Of a stretch of DNA of 14,250 nucleotides, positions 1 to 5,689 are shown one piece after another (within the stretch, counting starts at the first letter, position 1; each line of letters opens with the position of its first letter). The stretch is from an uncultured Eubacteriales bacterium (lineage in GTDB: Bacteria > Bacillota > Clostridia > Oscillospirales > Oscillospiraceae). The stretch spans positions 1-14,250 of the forward strand of contig URST01000057.1 of NCBI GenBank assembly GCA_900550585.1. Direction: 5' to 3'. The notes under the pieces were generated by a model. The model made no database searches, was not told where the DNA came from, and saw only the letters and a list, made by a program, of their open reading frames with translations. Both the position numbers and the translations under genes were made by a program.

Positions 1-227
1 CACAGGTCAAGATGGTAGCGGATGTTTACTCCCATATCATCGACGATGACCGCAGGATGAACGCTGAAAGACTGGAAGCCGCTTTTTACTCTGGCAGACA
101 GGCAACACCGGAACCGGTACAGCCGGTCACACAGGAAAGCTCCATCGATGATAAAGAGCTTCTTCTGAAACTTCTGCAAAACCCTGAAATGGCAGCACTC
201 TTGAAGTCGCTGGCAAAGACCTTATAG
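1..227 (+). CDS. Tyrosine recombinase / phage-type integrase, C-terminal end (partial)
   Basis: This is the 3' end of a gene that enters from the left edge; codons are in phase from base 3, and the frame is open across the edge. The visible peptide begins QVKMVADVYSHIIDDDRR. This matches the end of the catalytic domain of tyrosine recombinases, where the nucleophilic Tyr lies in a Y-S-H context just after the last catalytic His/Trp helix. Here that Tyr is encoded at 27-29. About 40 residues of acidic/polar tail follow, ending LLKSLAKTL and TAG at 225-227. The enzyme would cut and rejoin att sites to integrate or excise an element. Its place about 800 bp from a tRNA 3' fragment (1012-1056) fits an integrase next to its own attachment site. 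The ATG at 12 is internal, not a start. The Arg/His catalytic residues lie outside the window, so the exact subfamily is unknown. Confidence 0.88.
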   Translation, partial: QVKMVADVYSHIIDDDRRMNAERLEAAFYSGRQATPEPVQPVTQESSIDDKELLLKLLQNPEMAALLKSLAKTL

Positions 228-236
228 AATTAAAAT

Positions 237-297
237 GGCAGATCCTTTTACATAGCTTTCATAGCTTGTAAAGGGGTCTGCCCTTATTTTTGTTTTT
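237..297 (+). terminator. Rho-independent terminator after the integrase
   Basis: A 14-bp stem pairs 237-250 with 269-282 (two G-T wobbles) around an 18-nt loop. It is followed by a T-rich run (283-297). It starts 9 bp after the integrase stop and would separate the integrase transcript from the next small gene. Confidence 0.85.
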
Positions 298-308
298 GGG
301 GGTGCAAA

Positions 309-614
309 ATGGATAGAGCATTTATGGACGAGTATTATGATAAAATGCGAGCTGATGATATTGAGGAATTATCAAGCCAGAGGAATGAGGATTATTCCGA
401 TAGAGCCGATGATTACAAAGCTGCAAAGCAGGCTCTGCTTGAGGGATTGGGGTTATCGCATTTATTTAGCGGAAACCGCAAACTTACACCAGAAGAAAAA
501 GAACTCTGGTTGTTGTTCGACAGGGTATATGTAACAGAGCTTCTGGCAAGGGATGAATTTGCGAAGGGCGCATATATGCTGGGAGCTGAAGATCGAGAAA
601 CTATGCTTCGATAA
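309..614 (+). CDS. Small acidic hypothetical protein of the integrative element
   Basis: This 101-residue protein starts at ATG 309, with a G-rich Shine-Dalgarno-like GGGGGTG at 297-303. It is strongly acidic in the first half (MDEYYDKM, DDIEEL, DYSDRADDYKAAKQ). A hydrophobic stretch, LLEGLGLSHLF, follows, and the C-terminus ELLARDEFAKGAYMLGAEDRE looks helical. There is no signal peptide, membrane segment or recognisable DNA-binding motif. The ending resembles small DUF-type proteins (of the DUF6809 kind) common on Firmicutes mobile elements, but this is only an impression. It lies between the integrase and the tRNA attachment site, so it belongs to the element. That position could suggest a recombination accessory factor, but excisionases are usually basic and this protein is acidic, so no function is assigned. 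Confidence 0.7.
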   Translation: MDRAFMDEYYDKMRADDIEELSSQRNEDYSDRADDYKAAKQALLEGLGLSHLFSGNRKLTPEEKELWLLFDRVYVTELLARDEFAKGAYMLGAEDRETMLR

Positions 615-1011
615 ATACTGTACCTGCTTCGGCAGGACAGGTTACATACAATCATTCGTCCCGAAAAAATATATGGAATTTCTGATAATTCTGGTTGAAA
701 AATTCGGTTTGAAATGATATATTAAACAGACTTAAATTGGTGTCGTGTGACACCAGTGGCTCCACACGAGAATGAATTGGATTTCCTGTCATTCCGCATA
801 ACGAGCAGTTACATAGTGACATTTACTTGCACTTGCAACGTCCACCAAAAATCGAAAGCCTTGCTAATTTCGAGCCAATCGGACGGTGTAAAATCCTTCT
901 GAATTAGCTATCACAGCGTAGTATCAGATGGGATTTGAAATGCTGAAAAACCCTGTATTTCCAAGCATTTTTTAGCATTAGATGTCACTTCCCGATGTCG
1001 TATCGGGGCTA
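615..1011. other. Non-coding right end of the integrative element
   Basis: About 400 bp hold no convincing gene. The stretch is clearly richer in A+T than the DNA after 1060. It contains several small inverted repeats. One is a perfect 6-bp stem at 739-744/749-754 (GGTGTC/GACACC). Another is TCGTGTG (743-749) with CACACGA (763-769). A third is a 7-bp pair AAATGCT/AGCATTT at about 940-970. The last is a perfect 6-bp stem at 991-996/1002-1007 (CCCGAT/ATCGGG), only 4 bp before the tRNA fragment. Such repeats near an att site are candidates for recombinase arm or accessory sites, but binding is not shown. Confidence 0.5.
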
Positions 1012-1056
1012 CTCCTAAGCGGAAGGCCAGCGGTTCGAATCCGCTCAGGCGTACCA
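1012..1056 (+). other. attachment site: 3' fragment of tRNA-Arg(CCU), right end of integrative element
   Basis: The 45 bp fold as the 3' part of a tRNA. They give an anticodon loop ctCCTaa (1012-1018, anticodon CCU) and an anticodon-stem 3' strand (1019-1023). Next come a 5-nt variable loop and a T arm with stem AGCGG/CCGCT around loop TTCGAAT (1029-1045). The acceptor 3' strand CAGGCGT (1046-1052), discriminator A and encoded CCA (1054-1056) complete it. The bases before 1012 cannot pair to make the anticodon, D or acceptor stems, so the 5' half is absent. This is the expected residue after a tyrosine recombinase integrates an element in a tRNA gene. The intact tRNA should lie at the other end of the element, upstream of the window. 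The homology starts in the anticodon loop, a usual crossover place for these enzymes. Confidence 0.85.
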
Positions 1057-1058
1057 AA

Positions 1059-1094
1059 AACGCTGTGATCCCAACGGATCGCGGCGTTTTTTTT
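1059..1094 (+). terminator. Terminator of the host tRNA-Arg gene
   Basis: A 13-bp stem (1059-1071 with 1076-1088, two G-T pairs) has a CAAC loop and runs into eight T residues (1087-1094). It starts 3 bases after the tRNA CCA end, so it is the original tRNA terminator left beyond the element. Confidence 0.88.
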
Positions 1095-1107
1095 CACTCC
1101 TGCTTTC

Positions 1108-1154
1108 AAAAAAAGACCTCCGGTCCTTTATTGCAAAAAGGGCCGGAGGTCTTT
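1108..1154 (-). terminator. Terminator of the MerR-family gene (minus strand)
   Basis: A 15-bp stem pairs 1112-1126 with 1140-1154 (one wobble) around a 13-nt loop. Read on the minus strand it is followed by a T run (the A run at 1108-1114). It lies about 70 bp beyond the stop of the minus-strand regulator and could also stop weak plus-strand read-through. Confidence 0.82.
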
Positions 1155-1226
1155 CATAAGTTGTCAGTGCATCGCTTTCAGAAGCCCGCGCGCCTGCCTG
1201 TCGGTGCGGCGGCGGGCCGGAAGGGG

Positions 1227-1655
1227 TCACACGCAATGCTTCGGGCGATCCTCCGGCGTCCAGTTTCTCGGGTTCGTGTCATCCGGCACAAGTCCCGCCA
1301 GGATGGCCTCATAGTGCGCCGCCTTGTCGTCCATGTATTCCGCGGTCGCCTTTGCTTCTTCCACACGCCTATGGGCCTCCGCCCGCTGCTTCAGGATGAT
1401 CGCATACCGCGCCCGCAGATTTTCCTCGGAGCCCTCCAGCAGGCACAGCCGGCAATACTCCTGAATGTCCCCGATGGACGCGCCGCAGCCCTTCAGGCAT
1501 TTGATGCCCTGCATCCAGTTGACGGATTCCTCGTTGAACACCCGGCGGTTGCCGCCGTCCCGCTCACAGGGCAGCAGGCCTTTATCCGTGTAAAACCGCA
1601 GGGTATGCTCCGTAACATCGAACATCTTTGCCATCTGCTTGATCGTATAGTGCAT
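1227..1655 (-). CDS. MerR-family transcriptional regulator, AdhR-like
   Basis: This 142-residue DNA-binding activator begins MHYTIKQMAK. Residues 3-70 form the MerR winged helix-turn-helix: YTIKQMAKMFDVTEHTLRFYTDKGLL with the characteristic R-F-Y-x-x-K-G-L-L, then RRVF as the wing. A helical dimerisation segment (about 75-120) follows. The start at 1655 is preferred because GAGG (1665-1662) sits 6 nt before this ATG; a TTG at 1667 overlaps that site. Cys53 in the I-K-C-L-K segment sits where Bacillus subtilis AdhR has its aldehyde-sensing Cys52 in the I-x-C-L-R motif. Cys57, Cys68 and Cys71 are nearby. The gene is divergent from an aldo/keto reductase, and a MerR-type promoter lies between them, so it very likely controls that enzyme and possibly itself. 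The inducer, perhaps a reactive aldehyde, is an inference. Confidence 0.9.
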   Translation of the reverse strand: MHYTIKQMAKMFDVTEHTLRFYTDKGLLPCERDGGNRRVFNEESVNWMQGIKCLKGCGASIGDIQEYCRLCLLEGSEENLRARYAIILKQRAEAHRRVEEAKATAEYMDDKAAHYEAILAGLVPDDTNPRNWTPEDRPKHCV

Positions 1656-1673
1656 GACCCACCTCAAATTCTC

Positions 1674-1711
1674 TTGACTTCGTGTAACTCGAACCTGTTA
1701 TGATGATTATA
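1674..1711. promoter_or_regulatory. Divergent promoter region with MerR-type 19-bp spacer
   Basis: On the plus strand TTGACT (1674-1679) and TATGAT (1699-1704) are separated by exactly 19 bp. This over-long spacer is typical of promoters that MerR-family proteins activate by DNA distortion. Short dyads lie in or across the spacer: TTCG/CGAA at 1679-1693 and TAAC/GTTA at 1685-1700. This would drive the aldo/keto reductase. On the minus strand TATAAT (1711-1706) with a weak TTGCAT (1734-1729) at 17 bp could drive the regulator, so the two promoters overlap. Confidence 0.75.
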
Positions 1712-1755
1712 GCATAGCGGTCATGCCTATGCAAATACGAGTTTGGAGGACAGAT

Positions 1756-2589
1756 ATGGAATATTTGACTTTGCATAACGGCGTTCAGATGCCGCTTGCA
1801 GGCTTTGGCACATTCACGCTCGGCGGTGAGACCTGCAAAAATGCGGTGGCGGCAGCCATCGAAAGCGGTTACCGGATGATCGACACGGCGGAGGCCTACG
1901 GCAACGAAAAGGAAGTGGGCGCAGGCATCAGGCAGAGCGGCATTGACCGCCGGGAGCTGTTTCTCGTCACAAAGGTGAACTTCAAATCCTATGAAAATGC
2001 GGAGCAGTCGGTCATGCAGTCGCTTGCAAACCTGCAGACGGACTATATCGACCTGCTGCTCCTGCATTGGCCGTTTGCCAACTACTATGCGGCGTGGCGG
2101 GCACTGGAGAAGCTGTACGCGGAGGGCAAAGTCCGGGCCATCGGCGTTTCCAACTTCGAGCCGGACCAGCTGCTGGACCTGATCGCCTACAACAAAATCG
2201 TCCCGGCGGTGGATCAGATCGAAACCAACCTCTATTGCCAGCGCAGCACCGAGCGCAGCTGGATGGATCAGAAGCAGGTGGCGCACATGGCCTACGCTCC
2301 GCTGGGACAGGGCAATCGAAACGAGATGTTCGGGGAGCCTGCCGTACTGGCGTTGGCGGAGAAATACGGCAGGACACCGGCGCAGATCCTGCTCCGGTTT
2401 TTGACGCAGAAGGGCATCGCCGTCATTCCCAGAAGCACCCGGGCGGAGCATATCAAAGAAAACCTTGCCTTGTTTGATTTTGCACTGACCGCCCAGGAAA
2501 TGGCGCAGCTTTCCGCACTGGACCGGAGGGAACCGCTGATCGGCAAGCCGGAAACGCCAGAACTGGTGGCATTCTCGCTGACATGGTGA
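1756..2589 (+). CDS. Aldo/keto reductase
   Basis: This 277-residue cytoplasmic NAD(P)H-dependent oxidoreductase of the AKR superfamily reduces aldehydes or ketones to alcohols. The catalytic tetrad is visible: Asp43 and Tyr48 in DTAEAYGNE, Lys73 in VTKVNF, His104 in LLHWPF. Other family marks are VPLAG-like MPLAGFGTF at the N-terminus, GVSNF (130-134), Gln-Ile-Glu-Thr-Asn around 154-158, and the cofactor-binding IPRSTRAEHIKEN (224-236). Length fits the AKR5-like 2,5-diketo-gluconate reductase group. The start at 1756 is chosen because GGAGGA (1746-1751) precedes it by 4 nt; an in-frame ATG at 1723 lacks such a site. The gene is divergent from the MerR regulator and its promoter has the MerR 19-bp spacer, so induction by an electrophile or aldehyde is plausible. 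The physiological substrate cannot be told from sequence. Confidence 0.93.
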   Translation: MEYLTLHNGVQMPLAGFGTFTLGGETCKNAVAAAIESGYRMIDTAEAYGNEKEVGAGIRQSGIDRRELFLVTKVNFKSYENAEQSVMQSLANLQTDYIDLLLLHWPFANYYAAWRALEKLYAEGKVRAIGVSNFEPDQLLDLIAYNKIVPAVDQIETNLYCQRSTERSWMDQKQVAHMAYAPLGQGNRNEMFGEPAVLALAEKYGRTPAQILLRFLTQKGIAVIPRSTRAEHIKENLALFDFALTAQEMAQLSALDRREPLIGKPETPELVAFSLTW

Positions 2590-2675
2590 AAGGGCATCCC
2601 TCCCATGCGCCGCATCACAGCCCTATCCGCCGGCGCATCACCTGTCCGTCACGCGCCCTCCGGCGGCGTCCGCCG
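2590..2675. other. Convergent gap with two GC hairpins, no T run
   Basis: The genes on either side converge here. An 8-bp perfect stem (2605-2612 with 2631-2638) has an 18-nt loop. A second compact hairpin, CGGCGG-CGT-CCGCCG, lies at about 2661-2675. It is framed by GCCCT and AGGGC at about 2654-2683, so it reaches into the end of the ogt-like gene. Neither hairpin is followed by a T run on either strand, so intrinsic termination is uncertain. Confidence 0.4.
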
Positions 2676-3206
2676 TCAAAGGGCGGTGCCTGTCTTAGGG
2701 ACGAAAAAGCCTTTCATATCAACGTGTTCCAGCTCCAACAGCTTCACTTTCCGGTCGATGCCGCCGCCATAACCGGTGAGACTTCCGCTTGTTCCGACGA
2801 CGCGGTGGCAGGGGATCATCAGGGAAATGGGGTTGTGCCCCACCGCGCCGCCGACGGCCCGGGCGGACATTTTTGCCAGTCCGCGCTGGCCCGCGATCCG
2901 GGCGGCGATCTCCCCGTAGGTCATGGTCTGCCCGTAGGGAATGGTGAGCATGATGTCGCAGACGGCCTTCCGGAACGGTGTGGAATCGTAACAAAGCGGC
3001 GGCAGAAAGTCAGGTTCTCTGCCGGAAAAGTATATATCCAGCCACTTTTTCGCGTCTTGCAGCAGCTGCTCCCGCTGCTGCGTCTCCGGCGGCAGGATGT
3101 TTCCGTAGTGCTTCTGCCCGTTGAACCACAGGCCGATGACGGCCCTTTCGTCACAGGCCAGGGTGATGTCCCCCAGCGGGGATGCATACTGAGATGTATA
3201 GATCAC
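2676..3206 (-). CDS. ogt: Methylated-DNA--[protein]-cysteine S-methyltransferase
   Basis: This 176-residue suicide repair protein transfers the alkyl group from O6-alkylguanine in DNA to its own cysteine. The active-site motif IPCHRVVG is present, with acceptor Cys133. The DNA-binding helix region before it reads TIPYGQTMTYGEIAARI and contains the conserved ARAVGGAVGHNPI (115-127). The N-terminal ribonuclease-like domain (1-75) is typical of Ogt-type proteins, and there is no Ada N-terminal domain. The start is a GTG at 3206, supported by GGGAG (3220-3216) 9 nt upstream. It follows the PhzF-family gene on the same strand with an 80-bp gap. That gap holds a perfect 24-bp palindrome and an extra half-copy next to the ribosome binding site, so it may have its own control. 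Ogt versus another MGMT paralogue name is by family resemblance. Confidence 0.93.
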   Translation of the reverse strand: MIYTSQYASPLGDITLACDERAVIGLWFNGQKHYGNILPPETQQREQLLQDAKKWLDIYFSGREPDFLPPLCYDSTPFRKAVCDIMLTIPYGQTMTYGEIAARIAGQRGLAKMSARAVGGAVGHNPISLMIPCHRVVGTSGSLTGYGGGIDRKVKLLELEHVDMKGFFVPKTGTAL

Positions 3207-3220
3207 GGCAACGATCTCCC

Positions 3221-3277
3221 TTCATCATGCATTCGTCCTTGAACAAATAACACGTTCATCATGCATGCATGATGAAC
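3221..3277. repeat. 24-bp perfect palindrome with an extra half-site
   Basis: A perfect palindrome of 24 bp covers 3254-3277 (arm GTTCATCATGCA, no loop). A 12-bp copy of the arm, TTCATCATGCAT, recurs at 3221-3232, exactly 34 bp from its match at 3255-3266. The palindrome sits 9 bp after the PhzF-family stop. The extra copy abuts the ribosome binding site of the ogt-like gene. The layout resembles an operator with a second partial site. It could alternatively act as an mRNA 3' hairpin for the PhzF-family gene, but only a weakly T-rich stretch follows it. Confidence 0.6.
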
Positions 3278-3286
3278 CACGGCGGC

Positions 3287-4069
3287 TCAGTCCACAAAAA
3301 TATCGGACACGGCATACAGCGCGGCCCTGCCGCTCATGCGAATACGGCCACCCTCCCGGGTGCAGTACAGCGTGCCGCCCCGGGGACTGGCCTGATAGGC
3401 CACCAGCGTGTCCCGGCCCAGCGTGTCCGCCCAGTAGGGCACGATGTGGCAGTGGCCGGAGCCGCAGACGGGGTCCTCCGCCACGCCGCACTTGGGGGCG
3501 AAGCTGCGGGACACGCAGTCGTTTTCGCCGCTGCCCGGTGCGGTGACGTGCAGCAGCAGACCGTCCAGCGCCCGCACCTTCTCCTGATCCACGGTCATAC
3601 GGCGCACCGTGTCCTCGTCGTCAAAGACGCACAGCAGGTCGCGGCCCATGTAGGCCGCCTTGGGCACCGCGCCGTTCATAGCCTCCGCCATCGCCGCCGT
3701 CACCGGTACCGGCGTCAGCTCATAGGCCGGGAAATCCATCTCGTACAGGTCGCCCCGGCGCACCACGGTCAGGCCGCCGGACAGGGTGTGGAACGTGATG
3801 GCTGTGCGGTGGGGCGCCGTATGCTCCATGATGGCGCTGGCGGTGGCCAGCGTGGCGTGGCCGCACAGGTCGATCTCACCGCCGGGGGTGAACCAGCGCA
3901 GGCGGTAGTCCTCCCCCTCCGGAACGGCAAACGCCGTCTCGGACAGGTTGTTCTCACGGGTAATGGCCATCATCTTCGCCTCGTCGGGCCAGCTGTCCAT
4001 CACACAGACGGCGGCGGGGTTGCCGGCAAAGACCTTGTCCGTAAAGGCATCTATAACATACTGTCTCAT
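3287..4069 (-). CDS. PhzF-family isomerase-like protein
   Basis: This 260-residue protein of the diaminopimelate-epimerase fold carries the marks of the PhzF family. The start is MRQYVIDAFT; NNLSETAF has the catalytic Glu (Glu44); WFTPGGEIDLCGHATLA spans 59-75; and EDPVCGSGHCHIVPYW (199-213) is the second-half glycine loop. PhzF in phenazine producers isomerises dihydro-3-hydroxyanthranilate. No phenazine genes are near, so this is most likely one of the many family members of unknown substrate. The start at 4069 is supported by AAAGGAA about 8 nt upstream. An in-frame ATG at 4189 falls in the hairpin of the neighbouring transcript and is rejected. Its own promoter lies at 4121-4149. The length is at the short end for PhzF proteins (about 260-300), but both halves appear complete. 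Confidence 0.92.
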   Translation of the reverse strand: MRQYVIDAFTDKVFAGNPAAVCVMDSWPDEAKMMAITRENNLSETAFAVPEGEDYRLRWFTPGGEIDLCGHATLATASAIMEHTAPHRTAITFHTLSGGLTVVRRGDLYEMDFPAYELTPVPVTAAMAEAMNGAVPKAAYMGRDLLCVFDDEDTVRRMTVDQEKVRALDGLLLHVTAPGSGENDCVSRSFAPKCGVAEDPVCGSGHCHIVPYWADTLGRDTLVAYQASPRGGTLYCTREGGRIRMSGRAALYAVSDIFVD

Positions 4070-4120
4070 GTGTATCGTTCCTTTCTGCGGCATTTTTGAG
4101 GTGCGCTCCGATTTGCGGCC

Positions 4121-4149
4121 ATTATAGCACGGCGGACAGATGAACGCAA
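4121..4149 (-). promoter_or_regulatory. Promoter of the PhzF-family gene
   Basis: On the minus strand there is a perfect TATAAT (4126-4121), preceded by TGC to make an extended -10. A weak -35 TTGCGT (4149-4144) sits at 17-bp spacing. It lies between the upstream terminator hairpin and the start codon at 4069. Confidence 0.7.
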
Positions 4150-4164
4150 ACCATTTCAGCGCGG

Positions 4165-4213
4165 AAAAGCACAGAACTGCGCGGCACATCCTGTGCCGCG
4201 CAGTTCTGTGCTT
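4165..4213 (-). terminator. Terminator ending the lipoprotein gene train: 22-bp perfect stem
   Basis: A 22-bp perfect inverted repeat (4167-4188 with 4192-4213) has a loop of only three bases. On the minus strand it ends in four T residues (A run 4165-4168). It lies 13 bp after the stop of the last lipoprotein gene and just before the promoter of the PhzF-family gene. The stem is unusually long for a simple terminator. Confidence 0.8.
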
Positions 4214-4226
4214 CAGGCTGCAGCGC

Positions 4227-5207
4227 TCAGCTGTTGCCGCCCCAATTTTCGTTCACCCAGTTTGGGCCCCACACGGCGGCGGGGTCGTACCGTTCGCCGC
4301 TCCAGTCGCCGGTAAACAGCTTGCCGTCCTCATCCCGGGCCTGCCCGTCCTCGTCCAGCGTATAGCCGGCGGGTACGGCAAAGTAGTTGACGCCGTCATA
4401 GTACCAGATGCGGCCGTCCGACGCCTCGTAGGCGGCGTTGGCCAGGTCGGCATACGCCGCCGCGTCGCCGTCGCGGTAGAACACGCCGGTGCTGCGGCTG
4501 TCCAGATTGCGGGGCGTTCCGCTGTCAGGCATCAGCACCAGGCTGTTTCCATCCGCGCTGACGCAGGGATAGAGGATCTCCGCACCGCCCATGAAGATGC
4601 CGCGGCCGTCCTCCTTGTTATACAGGTCGCCGCTGCCCATGGTGTTGTTGATGTCGCACTCGATGACCCGCATCCGCTGGGTATCAAAGGCCAGGGAATA
4701 GCCCAGCGCATTCTGCCACACGCCGTCCAGCACGGCGGTGTCAGGCACCGTCATCTCGCCCTGGGCAGGCTGGAAGTACAGGCCGTTCAGCTCGCCCCAT
4801 TCGCCGCCCTCCTCGCCGTTGAGGTGGAAGGGCCGGAAGCCGGTGCCCTCCTGAATGAGGTAGTAGTCGTTTTCACCGGACAGGTCGCCAAATTCCAACA
4901 CCAGATCGTCATCCCTGTCATGGTACAGGCTGCCCGTCCCCACCCGGCCGAACCAGGTGCGGTAGGTATAGCAGCCGTTGGGCAGGTCCAGCAGCAGCTG
5001 ACCGCCGTCATCTCCCTGCCATGTGGAGACATCCGCTTCAAAATCCTCGTCGGCCAGGATCTGCCCCCCGGAAAAGGAGCTGTTCGAGCCGCCGTCATCA
5101 GGAACGTCATCACCGTCGTCCACGGTGCCGCTGTCACCGCAGGCCGTCACCGTCAGGGCCAGCACCAGTGCCAGCAGCAGGGACAGATACTTTTTCCAGC
5201 TTTTCAT
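4227..5207 (-). CDS. Uncharacterised lipoprotein (326 aa), last gene of the train
   Basis: A bacterial lipoprotein signal is clear: MKSWKK, a hydrophobic core, then the lipobox V-T-A-C with Cys23 as the lipidated residue. An acidic Gly/Asp linker follows (GDSGTVDDGDDVPDDGG). The mature part has no family I can name. It is acidic and rich in Asp, Gly and aromatic residues, with short repeated-looking strands such as DGVWQNALGYSLAF and DGRIWYYDGVNYFAVPAGYTLDEDG, suggesting a beta-rich extracytoplasmic domain. It ends in WNENWGGNS-like Trp/Asn-rich residues. The start at 5207 has AAGGAGAG a few bases upstream. It lies 20 bp after the preceding lipoprotein gene, so the two are probably cotranscribed, and it ends just before a strong hairpin. 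Its leader is nearly the same as that of the neighbour, including a 25-bp exact DNA repeat. Confidence 0.85.
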   Translation of the reverse strand: MKSWKKYLSLLLALVLALTVTACGDSGTVDDGDDVPDDGGSNSSFSGGQILADEDFEADVSTWQGDDGGQLLLDLPNGCYTYRTWFGRVGTGSLYHDRDDDLVLEFGDLSGENDYYLIQEGTGFRPFHLNGEEGGEWGELNGLYFQPAQGEMTVPDTAVLDGVWQNALGYSLAFDTQRMRVIECDINNTMGSGDLYNKEDGRGIFMGGAEILYPCVSADGNSLVLMPDSGTPRNLDSRSTGVFYRDGDAAAYADLANAAYEASDGRIWYYDGVNYFAVPAGYTLDEDGQARDEDGKLFTGDWSGERYDPAAVWGPNWVNENWGGNS

Positions 5208-5227
5208 ATTTCTCTCCTTATCGCCGC

Positions 5228-5674
5228 TTACTGGGCGCGCATGTAGCAGTCGTACTCGCCGCCCCAGTACAGTGTGCCGTCATCCACCACCTGCATATCG
5301 TAGGTGACCGCATCAAAGTCCGCAGAGTCGGCGTAGTACAGGCCGTCCCCGCCGCCGTCGCGGAGGGCGCCGCCGTCCACTCTGGCGGGGTCGCCGTCGC
5401 CGCCGGGACGCTCGTACAGCTCCCAGCTGCCGTCAGCGCCGATGACAAGGATGCTCTCCGCACCGGCATCGCCGTCCAGATACCACTCGCCGGCCAGCGC
5501 GGTATAGTCCCCGCCGGTCTGCACATCGCCGTCGAAGCTGCCGCCGTCGTCCACGATGCCGCCATCGTCCAAGCTGCCGCCGTCATCTGCTGTGCCGCTG
5601 TCACCGCAGGCCGTCATCATCAGGGCCAGCGCCAGCGTCAGCAGGAGGGCCGCCAGTTTACGCATACGCTTCAT
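5228..5674 (-). CDS. Uncharacterised small lipoprotein (148 aa) with DDGG linker
   Basis: The signal MKRMRKLAALLLTLALALMMTAC places the lipidated Cys at residue 23. The linker has three DDGG/D units (TADDGGSLDDGGIVDDGGS). The mature domain, about residues 58-148, reads AGEWYLDGD, ILVIGADGSWELYERPGG, FDAVTYDMQVVDDGTLYWGG. This alternating Trp/Tyr pattern is like small lipocalin-type or beta-barrel lipoproteins, but the match is too weak to name. The start at 5674 has AAAGGAGAA upstream. It is 15 bp from the gene before and 20 bp from the gene after, all on the same strand, so an operon is likely. The first 28 residues closely match those of the next lipoprotein, pointing to a shared leader by duplication. 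Confidence 0.83.
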   Translation of the reverse strand: MKRMRKLAALLLTLALALMMTACGDSGTADDGGSLDDGGIVDDGGSFDGDVQTGGDYTALAGEWYLDGDAGAESILVIGADGSWELYERPGGDGDPARVDGGALRDGGGDGLYYADSADFDAVTYDMQVVDDGTLYWGGEYDCYMRAQ

Positions 5675-5689
5675 GTTCGTTCTCCTTTC

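Noticed and set aside
1012..1056. A complete tRNA-Arg gene ending at 1056
   Set aside because: The 5' acceptor strand, D arm and 5' anticodon strand are not present upstream, so only a fragment can be claimed.
1723..1755. Upstream ATG (1723) as start of the aldo/keto reductase
   Set aside because: No ribosome site precedes it, while GGAGGA sits correctly before the ATG at 1756, where the family's N-terminus begins.
3287..4069. Phenazine biosynthesis
   Set aside because: Only a PhzF-family homologue is present; no other phenazine gene is in the window, and many family members have unrelated or unknown roles.
4070..4189. N-terminal extension of the PhzF-family gene to 4189
   Set aside because: It would include the promoter and start in the loop of the preceding hairpin; MRQYVIDAFT at 4069 has a proper ribosome site and matches the family start.
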